The position numbers and the translations under genes were made by a program. From UBA6626 sp963579995 (GTDB lineage Bacteria > Planctomycetota > Phycisphaerae > Phycisphaerales > Phycisphaeraceae), in the NCBI GenBank assembly GCA_963579995.1, contig CAUZIY010000203.1:1-5271 (forward strand): a DNA stretch of 5,271 bases. The letters run 5' to 3'. Below are positions 1 through 5,271 of this stretch, one piece after another (the first letter of the stretch is position 1; each line of letters opens with the position of its first letter). The notes beneath the pieces are model-generated. The model was given only the letters and a program-made list of their open reading frames with translations, was not told where the DNA came from and made no database searches.

Positions 1-2
1 TA

Positions 3-1478
3 GGCGTCCGCTGGTGGACATCTGACGAAACTCATATTCCCGCCAAGCCATCACTTGTCGCACCGCCACTTAATGTGATCTATCGCCCACCGTTCGATCT
101 GCGAAAATTCATTACGGGCGATTTGGATGCGGGATCACCCCACCCACTACGGCTACGCCATAACGGACATGTGTACAAGGTTGACGTTGGAGATCACACC
201 ATCCTCAAGCTGTTGCCTCCAAAGGAACATTTTCTTGAACACCCTGATTGGTATATGTACGCCCCGCCGGTCGACCCCGACCCCAGTGAGTACCCCGAGT
301 ACCGCTATGACGGAACTTTGGAACTCGTGAAGAAAAACCATCCACCCGAAATCGTTGAAATGGCGAAGAAGACCCGGCGCTTACCTTACGAGGCCTGTCT
401 TTCAAGCCCCGGTGCACTGGAAGCCGTAACCCAGGCAGTGCTGCGAAAGATTGAAACCGACTATCCCAAGTGGCAGTATCCTCCCAAATTGGTCTTGGTG
501 ACCCAGAACAACGGCAGTTGGACGTGCAAGTGTGACGCCTGCCTCACAACCAAAAAGAGGGAGGGTTCTAACAGTGCTTTATGGGTTGAATTCGCTAACG
601 CCATTGCTGAACGCGTGGTACAGGACTATCCCGACGTACTGATCGCAATCATGGCATTCCTTGACAATGAAAAGCCCCCGGCACACCTGAAACTACACCC
701 CAACGTGCTTGCGTATTCATGTCCTGTTGTCAGCAACCGCAAGTTACCCCTGGCCGAGGTTGAACAAGGAAACTGGGTCGCCAAATGGAGCAACCTTGCG
801 CAATACATGTTGGTCTGGGATCATGTACCCAACTTTCACTATCCGCTCGAACCGCATCCCAATCACTTCGTGGTACCCAAGAACTTACGCTTCTATGCCA
901 AGCATGGTGTTAACGGCCTGATGCTTGAAGGCAAGAGCGGCAGGGCCAGCGAGTTCGGAAAGATGCGCGCATATGTGTGGTGCCAACTTATGTGGAATCC
1001 CCAACAGGATGAACGAAAACTCATAATTGACTTTCTGCATGCCTACTATGGCAATGCCGGTCCATACCTGTTGCAGTGGATCGATTTGCAACATCAAGCT
1101 GCTCACCAGGCAGAAGATTTCGTTCTAACCGGCTATACACCCACAACCAAGGATTGGCTTAAACTTGAAGATCTAAATACCGCCATGATTTTGTTCGATC
1201 GCGCACTACAGGAGGTAAAAGGCAATACCAAGTTCGAACACCGAGTGCGGCGTGCCCGACTGAGTGTCGAAGTTGTCTGGCTCAAACGCTACGCCGAATT
1301 GCGTGCCACGGCGAACGAACGCGGGCTGCCCTTCCTGGGACCCGACGACCCAATCGCTGAACTGGACCGGATTGCGCAGGATGAGTTCGTCCTGCAATGG
1401 CTGCAGTTCCAACAGTACATTGCCAAGGTGCGCAACTTATTGGCGACAAGCGTACATGTTCGTATGGGCGAGCAATGA
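3..1478 (+). CDS. DUF4838 domain-containing protein, glycoside-hydrolase-like (5' end outside window)
   Basis: The frame is open from the left edge, so this is a 3'-complete fragment of 491 residues; the GTG at position 75 is internal, because the upstream codons read GVRWWTSDE, a family-typical N-terminal-region motif ((L)GVRWxxPDE). Other DUF4838 hallmarks, numbered from the first visible codon, are HPDWY (80-84), the CLSSP segment (from 132), VTQNNG (166-171) followed by a CxCxxC cluster (Cys175, 177, 180), WDHVPNF (272-278), a RFYAKHGVNGLMLEG strand with an acidic residue near its end (about 309), and AYYGNAGPYL (347-356). DUF4838 proteins are related to TIM-barrel glycosidases such as alpha-glucuronidases and are often exported. 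No substrate can be read from the sequence, and any signal peptide would lie off the window. It is probably the upstream member of an operon, since its TGA overlaps the next gene's ATG. Family assignment is confident; enzymatic activity is inferred. Confidence 0.88.
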   Translation, partial: GVRWWTSDETHIPAKPSLVAPPLNVIYRPPFDLRKFITGDLDAGSPHPLRLRHNGHVYKVDVGDHTILKLLPPKEHFLEHPDWYMYAPPVDPDPSEYPEYRYDGTLELVKKNHPPEIVEMAKKTRRLPYEACLSSPGALEAVTQAVLRKIETDYPKWQYPPKLVLVTQNNGSWTCKCDACLTTKKREGSNSALWVEFANAIAERVVQDYPDVLIAIMAFLDNEKPPAHLKLHPNVLAYSCPVVSNRKLPLAEVEQGNWVAKWSNLAQYMLVWDHVPNFHYPLEPHPNHFVVPKNLRFYAKHGVNGLMLEGKSGRASEFGKMRAYVWCQLMWNPQQDERKLIIDFLHAYYGNAGPYLLQWIDLQHQAAHQAEDFVLTGYTPTTKDWLKLEDLNTAMILFDRALQEVKGNTKFEHRVRRARLSVEVVWLKRYAELRATANERGLPFLGPDDPIAELDRIAQDEFVLQWLQFQQYIAKVRNLLATSVHVRMGEQ

Positions 1479-2401
1479 CAACCGACCCAAACATCGCAAA
1501 GCACCCGGATATCGCGAAGGTGCTCATCATTGGCCCAAACGGCAACATCGGCCGGCACCTGATCCCTGACCTGCTTGAACTTGGATATGAAGTGCGCGCC
1601 TTGCAGTACCGCTCTGCCGTTACGCCTCGACCGGGGATGGAAATTGTCACCGGCAATACACTTGACCCCGCGGCGATCCAAAGTGCCATGAACGGGGTTG
1701 ACGCAGTCTGCCATCTCATCCGGGCGACGGGACCCGGCGATTGCGCCCGTGAAAAGTGGTTCAACTGCTGTGTGCGCGGTGCGGTCAATTTGCTAGAAGC
1801 CGCCAAGCAGTCTCCCATCAAACGTTACATCGCCGGCAGCGCCGACAACGTGTTCGGGCATATAACCATGCGTCATGAAGGACCGATCAACGAGAACCAC
1901 CCCAAGCGATTTGCAGATGACTACTACGGCTTGTTCAAGATCATCGAGGAGGAACTGTGCCGCCAGTACGGGCTTGGCTGGGGTGTGCCGATTGTGATTA
2001 CACGCTTTCCCTGGACCTGGACCGCAGCAACTGTTAAAAGTGCAGCCGGCAGCCTGGACCGAGAGAACCAGAAGATATGCCAGAAGATGGATATTGATGG
2101 CAAACCACTTGTTCGTCATGACGCACACATTGATGATGTGACTAACGGTATCCTTCTTTCACTCCAGCACGACGTTGCCGTTGGTGAAAACTTCAATTTC
2201 GCCGGTCCATCCCCTTACTCCAGCACCGATCTGTGCCGCGTTTTAAAGGCGCGATTCAACTGGCCAATCGAAGAGCAGCCAACAGACTGGCATTCATGGG
2301 CACTTGATGACTCCAAGGCGCGATCCATTCTGGGTTACCGTCCGAAGGTCGATGTGCTGCAATGGCTTGCCGAGGAACTTTCCCGCAGCGATCAAGAGTA
2401 G
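1475..2401 (+). CDS. NAD(P)-dependent epimerase/dehydratase, extended SDR family
   Basis: A complete 308-residue extended short-chain dehydrogenase/reductase. The N-terminal Rossmann motif is GPNGNIG (Gly20, 23, 26) after the hydrophobic strand KVLIIG; the catalytic set is Ser122 in AGSADNVFG and Tyr151-GLF-Lys155 (YxxxK). HIDDV (218-222), FNFAGP (240-245) and the tail DDSKARSILGYRP (278-290) fit the C-terminal substrate-binding part of NAD-dependent sugar epimerases and dehydratases, and the length is normal. The chosen ATG overlaps the preceding stop as ATGA, implying translational coupling; no strong Shine-Dalgarno precedes it. An in-frame ATG at 1397 would add 26 residues lying wholly inside the previous gene and unlike an SDR N-terminus, so it is not used. 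The substrate is unknown. A nucleotide sugar, or a free sugar or uronic acid released by the coupled DUF4838 protein, are possibilities from context only. Expected to be cytoplasmic. Confidence 0.9.
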   Translation: MTTDPNIAKHPDIAKVLIIGPNGNIGRHLIPDLLELGYEVRALQYRSAVTPRPGMEIVTGNTLDPAAIQSAMNGVDAVCHLIRATGPGDCAREKWFNCCVRGAVNLLEAAKQSPIKRYIAGSADNVFGHITMRHEGPINENHPKRFADDYYGLFKIIEEELCRQYGLGWGVPIVITRFPWTWTAATVKSAAGSLDRENQKICQKMDIDGKPLVRHDAHIDDVTNGILLSLQHDVAVGENFNFAGPSPYSSTDLCRVLKARFNWPIEEQPTDWHSWALDDSKARSILGYRPKVDVLQWLAEELSRSDQE

Positions 2402-2441
2402 AAATTTACTTTTGAAAGCATTCATCAAAGCATGGATTTGG

Positions 2442-2448
2442 AAAGGGA
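2442..2448 (+). promoter_or_regulatory. Shine-Dalgarno that decides a TTG start
   Basis: AAAGGGA lies 9 nt before the TTG at 2458. The reading frame is closed upstream by TGA at 2413-2415, and no ATG or GTG in that frame lies between this stop and 2458. The first alternative, GTG at 2467, would cut off the first residues of the beta strand that leads into the FAD motif. The spacing and the fit of MFDVIVIGGG to the family N-terminus support the TTG. Confidence 0.6.
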
Positions 2449-2457
2449 ATCTTCAAC

Positions 2458-3618
2458 TTGTTTGACGTGATTGTTATTGGCGGTGGTATTGTCGGGGCAT
2501 CGACGGCCTATCACCTGGTTCAGTCTGGTACTCGAACGCTTCTCATCGATCGGCATGACACCGGCCGTGCAACTGATGCGGGCGCCGGCATCCTTTCGGC
2601 TGAAACCTATGGTGGAGAATCGGAACCTTGGTTCAACCTTGCAATCCATGCGCTTGATTACCTGCCCAACTTGATTGAGGATCTTGAAGCCGATCACGGC
2701 AACCAGACAGGTTATGACCCTTGTGGACTGTTACTGGTCGCCGCATCAGATGATGAAATAGAATCCTTCGACCGTGCAAAACATCATATTTTCAGGCGGC
2801 AGTTGCAACGCAAGGATCCAGCTCCAAGCGAGTTGCATGAAATCTCTCCGCATGAAGCTTGCGATTTGATGCCACCATTGACCCAGGTACAGGCTGCCAT
2901 CTATTCAAAAAAGGCTGCAAGAATGGATGGACGCCTCTTTACTGCTTCACTCTACCACACGGCCGTACGACAAGGCCTGCAGGTCGTGCACGAAAATGTT
3001 GACCGCCTCTTGCTTGCCGGTGATCGCATCGAAGGTGTAAAAGCCCAAGGCACCAGCTATCACGCATCAAACGTGGTGATTGCGGGGGGCGCCTGGTCTA
3101 CAACAATCGGGGACCAGTTGGGGGTTCAGATTCCAGTAGAACCCCAGCGAGGCCAGATCATTCACCTGGAACACGACCAACAAGACACCGGGCATTGGCC
3201 GATCGTCCAAGCATTTCATGATCATTACGCAGTACCCTGGCCGGATCAACGGGTCGTCGTTGGCGCCACCCGGGAGACCGGCTCGGGCTTTGATCCATAT
3301 CCCACCGCGTCGGGAATTCATGAGACACTGGGAGAAGCGCTAAGAGTCGTTCCTGGTCTCAAGTCATTTCGGATCCGGGAAATCCGCGTGGGCTTACGGC
3401 CGTTTACGATCGACGATCTGCCCGTTCTCGGCACGGTCCCGGGTTGCGCGGGTGTTTACGTGGCAACCGGCCACGGCCCATCGGGTCTACAACTGGGGCC
3501 ATACAGTGGCAAGCTTATTGCCGATCAGATTACCGGAAATAATATTCCCCTCGACATGAACCCCTACAGCATCACACGCTTTGCTGCTGCCCGTCCACTG
3601 CATCCGTCCTCCATGTAA
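2458..3618 (+). CDS. FAD-dependent oxidoreductase, DAO family (glycine/D-amino-acid oxidase-like)
   Basis: A complete 386-residue protein of the DAO family (glycine oxidase ThiO, sarcosine oxidase, DadA-type D-amino-acid dehydrogenases). These use FAD to oxidise a C-N bond of an amino acid or secondary amine. The FAD dinucleotide motif GGGIVG is at residues 8-13, directly at the N-terminus, with the acidic strand-end residue Asp31 in LLIDRHD and AGAGILS at 41-47. The second FAD-domain strand is VVIAGGAWS (206-214). The C-terminal FAD signatures are GLRPFTIDDLPVLG (312-325) and ATGHGPSGLQLGP (336-348). Length is typical, and there is no signal peptide or membrane segment, so it is probably cytoplasmic. 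It starts at TTG, 56 bp after the SDR gene on the same strand, and is probably co-transcribed with it. The subfamily substrate (glycine, D-amino acid, sarcosine or other amine) cannot be decided, and no thiamine genes are near to favour ThiO. Confidence 0.9.
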   Translation: MFDVIVIGGGIVGASTAYHLVQSGTRTLLIDRHDTGRATDAGAGILSAETYGGESEPWFNLAIHALDYLPNLIEDLEADHGNQTGYDPCGLLLVAASDDEIESFDRAKHHIFRRQLQRKDPAPSELHEISPHEACDLMPPLTQVQAAIYSKKAARMDGRLFTASLYHTAVRQGLQVVHENVDRLLLAGDRIEGVKAQGTSYHASNVVIAGGAWSTTIGDQLGVQIPVEPQRGQIIHLEHDQQDTGHWPIVQAFHDHYAVPWPDQRVVVGATRETGSGFDPYPTASGIHETLGEALRVVPGLKSFRIREIRVGLRPFTIDDLPVLGTVPGCAGVYVATGHGPSGLQLGPYSGKLIADQITGNNIPLDMNPYSITRFAAARPLHPSSM

Positions 3619-3689
3619 TCATCTTCCGTTTTACAATTCCACAAACGTCTTCACGATATGAACGTGTGACATCAGGCTAAAACACCAGA

Positions 3690-3720
3690 CTAAATCATAA
3701 ACTGCCCACACCAGGGGCAG
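3690..3720 (-). terminator. Probable intrinsic terminator of the PYROXD2-like gene, overlapping its 3' end
   Basis: Read on the minus strand, CTGCCC pairs perfectly with GGGCAG across a 7-nt loop (arms 3720-3715 and 3707-3702). Two further G-U pairs can extend the base, and a T-rich run TTTATGATTT follows. The hairpin covers the last codons of the gene and the stop codon sits inside the T-rich tail. The plus-strand reading has no T tract after the hairpin, so it would act mainly for the minus-strand gene. The stem is short and the tail interrupted, so this is a moderate call. Confidence 0.45.
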
Positions 3721-5260
3721 CCATGGCCCGAAGAATCGCCTGCGCAGCATTGTGACCAGGCGCACCAGTCACCGATCCACAAGGGTGGGTTCCCGATCCG
3801 CACATCCAAAGACTGGCGATTGGCGACTTGTATGCTGACCAAGCAGGCAGTGGGCGGCGGTGAAGCATTTGGTCCAGGGTCATGTCCACATGGCGAATAC
3901 TTCCATCAGTAATACCGGTTTCCCGTTCGACATCAGCCACCGTGTATAACCGCTGCCATTCAATTGCATCGGTAAAGCCAGGTGCGTACTGCTCAATTTG
4001 GGCTACGATGTTCTGCATAACCTGGTCGCGGATATGATCCCAAGTGCCCGACTTTAATCTTGCCGGCCCGTAACGCACCCACGCACCGAAAATATGCTTA
4101 CCCGGCCGGCACCCCAGTGACCCATACGCGGTGGGCAGTTGCAAGCTCATCACTGGTTGCCTGGACGGCCGACCTTGCTGTGCATCGTGCCAGGCAGATT
4201 CGAAATACTCCAAACTGGGTGCAATGCGCACAGATGCAGCACAACGCGGGTCATCCGCATGTTCGCTGGGCATTGCGGAAAACCGGGGGAAATCGGACAA
4301 AATGGCGTGATATTTCATATACCCCGCCCGCGTCTTCAAGTTGGATACCTGACGGCGAAAACTGCCGGGGACATCTTCGGAAGCCAGGAGGGTCAGAAAT
4401 GTTCGTTTGGGATCTGCATTTGAAACAATCAAATCCGCCCGAAGCACCTGCCCTGAATCAACCTGCACACCCACCGCACGACCATTTTCCAGGAGGATCT
4501 TCTCCACCGCAGTTTTTGTCTGAATCTGGCCACCCCAACGAACCAATGCCTCTGCCAATGCCGCCGTAATCACGCCCATTCCACCACGCGGCAGACCAGA
4601 TTTTCCCTCAACCCCCGATGCACAGTTCGCCGCTTCAACAGCCTCTGCCAGGAATGACCCAACGGCTGCTGGGGACCCCACATCATCAGCACGAGCCAGC
4701 ACCGTTTTGATCTTTTCGCTCTCGAAAAAATCTCCTAGGACATCCCAGTGACTACGTGTCAGCATGGCCTCCAGGACATCCGCATACTCCGTACCGCGGT
4801 ATCGTTCATACAGTGCCTGGTGATTCTGGGGTGGCTCGAAATACCAATCCTTTGTCATCTGAACCGCTTTGTCCATGTACTGCAAATAGTCTGGATATAC
4901 CTGGGCATCACGTCGGCTCAAACGCTCAAGAGCCGTAACCGTCCGATTCACATCTTGCCATAGAAACAGATGATCACCATCGGGAAATGGCGTAAACATC
5001 CCCGGATCAACTTCTTCAATCAGCCATGCGTCAGGGGGGATCTCTAAATCCCGGCATATGCGGGGCGCTGGGCCATGTGCGCTATACGCAAACGTCGAAA
5101 ACTGATAGCCCGGCACCAATTCCTCTGTAATGCACGCCCCACCGATTCGGTGGCTGCGTTCAACCACCAGAACATCCAAACCGGATTTGGCCAGATAACT
5201 CCCGCAAACCAGGCCATTATGTCCAGCGCCAATCACGATAACATCTGCTGCTTTGGCCAT
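3695..5260 (-). CDS. Phytoene desaturase-like FAD oxidoreductase (PYROXD2-type, COG1233)
   Basis: A complete 521-residue protein of the CrtI/phytoene-dehydrogenase-like superfamily, nearest in motifs to PYROXD2 and its bacterial homologues. The N-terminus carries VIVIGAGHNGL (GxGxxG at 11-16), Glu34 at the end of strand two, and the R-x-GG motif (RIGGAC, 38-43). Later signatures are GGMGVITAAL (226-235), SNADPKRTF (280-288), a GSIRHVDMTLDQM block (453-465) and the C-terminal FAD signature GSGTHPCGSVTGAPGHNAA (488-506). Length agrees with bacterial members. The ATG is fixed by an in-frame TAA two codons upstream. Bacterial members have no settled reaction; carotenoid synthesis is unlikely, since no crt genes are seen and the PYROXD2 branch differs from true CrtI. 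One oddity is Cys494 within the HPxGxxxGxPG stretch, where glycine is usual. It is convergent with the DAO gene, and its promoter lies beyond the right edge. Confidence 0.9.
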   Translation of the reverse strand: MAKAADVIVIGAGHNGLVCGSYLAKSGLDVLVVERSHRIGGACITEELVPGYQFSTFAYSAHGPAPRICRDLEIPPDAWLIEEVDPGMFTPFPDGDHLFLWQDVNRTVTALERLSRRDAQVYPDYLQYMDKAVQMTKDWYFEPPQNHQALYERYRGTEYADVLEAMLTRSHWDVLGDFFESEKIKTVLARADDVGSPAAVGSFLAEAVEAANCASGVEGKSGLPRGGMGVITAALAEALVRWGGQIQTKTAVEKILLENGRAVGVQVDSGQVLRADLIVSNADPKRTFLTLLASEDVPGSFRRQVSNLKTRAGYMKYHAILSDFPRFSAMPSEHADDPRCAASVRIAPSLEYFESAWHDAQQGRPSRQPVMSLQLPTAYGSLGCRPGKHIFGAWVRYGPARLKSGTWDHIRDQVMQNIVAQIEQYAPGFTDAIEWQRLYTVADVERETGITDGSIRHVDMTLDQMLHRRPLPAWSAYKSPIASLWMCGSGTHPCGSVTGAPGHNAAQAILRAMAAPGVGSL

Positions 5261-5271
5261 CGCTTGTTATG

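Noticed and set aside
75..77. GTG at 75 as a true start of the DUF4838 gene
   Set aside because: The frame is open to the left edge and the upstream codons encode a family-typical motif, so the gene is truncated by the window rather than starting here.
1397..1474. In-frame upstream ATG that would lengthen the SDR by 26 residues
   Set aside because: The extension lies wholly inside the DUF4838 coding frame and does not resemble an SDR N-terminus; the ATGA-overlapping start gives a normal-length protein.
1282..1821. Long minus-strand open frames (179 and 141 codons) across the DUF4838-SDR junction
   Set aside because: Their translations show no domain motif and are rich in Arg/Ser/Pro; they lie opposite two genes with clear family motifs, so they are shadows.
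2415..2433. Direct repeat AAAGCAT (2415-2421 and 2427-2433) and a TTTGA/TCAAA inverted pair in the 56-bp gap
   Set aside because: Only 7 and 5 bp in an AT-rich stretch; expected by chance and with no operator-like symmetry.
2412..2440. Possible promoter before the DAO gene (TTGAAA as a -35)
   Set aside because: No acceptable -10 at 15-18 bp spacing; the gap is simply AT-rich and the gene is probably read from the upstream transcript.
3647..3670. Possible plus-strand terminator after the DAO gene (GTC-tt-CACG / CGTG-t-GAC hairpin)
   Set aside because: Only 4 + 3 paired bases broken by an internal loop, and no T tract follows; not convincing.
4060..4569. Plus-strand open frame of 169 codons
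   Set aside because: It is antisense to the well-supported PYROXD2-like gene, with low-complexity Pro/His-rich translation and no recognisable domain.
3695..5260. Carotenoid biosynthesis (CrtI phytoene desaturase) role for the minus-strand gene
   Set aside because: Its motifs fit the PYROXD2 branch better than CrtI, and no phytoene synthase or other crt gene is present.

Overview
The window is ordinary dense bacterial coding sequence: four protein genes, very short intergenic gaps, and a base composition a little above half G+C by spot count (the gap at 2402-2457 is visibly AT-richer, about one third G+C). It shows no tRNA, rRNA, CRISPR array, insertion sequence or phage gene. The source looks like a free-living heterotrophic bacterium. 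A DUF4838-type glycan-active protein next to several oxidoreductases recalls genomes of Planctomycetes, Verrucomicrobia/Lentisphaerae, Latescibacterota or Poribacteria. That taxonomic hint is inference from gene content, not a marker-gene result.

Layout. From the left edge to 3618 three genes run on the + strand. The first (3-1478, 5' end outside the window) encodes the C-terminal 491 residues of a DUF4838 protein, a family related to TIM-barrel glycoside hydrolases. Its stop codon overlaps the start of the second gene in an ATGA (1475-1478). The second gene encodes a complete 308-residue extended SDR (NAD-dependent epimerase/dehydratase type). After 56 bp comes a 386-residue DAO-family FAD oxidoreductase (glycine/D-amino-acid oxidase type), which appears to start at a TTG codon behind a good Shine-Dalgarno. 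Facing these is a 521-residue phytoene-dehydrogenase-like FAD protein of the PYROXD2 type (5260-3695, - strand). A 76-bp gap separates the two convergent genes, and a probable intrinsic terminator overlaps the 3' end of the - strand gene.

How they may work together. The first two genes are almost certainly co-translated, and the third is probably in the same transcript. A consistent but unproven reading is a small catabolic set: a glycan-active protein releases or binds a sugar or uronic acid, the SDR oxidises or epimerises it, and the DAO enzyme oxidises an amine or amino acid. The PYROXD2-like gene is transcribed separately, and its link to the others is only proximity. I found no clear evidence of a novel system. 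The best leads are the coupled DUF4838-SDR pair, the CxCxxC cysteine cluster in the DUF4838 protein, the terminator embedded in coding sequence, and a cysteine within the PYROXD2 C-terminal FAD signature.
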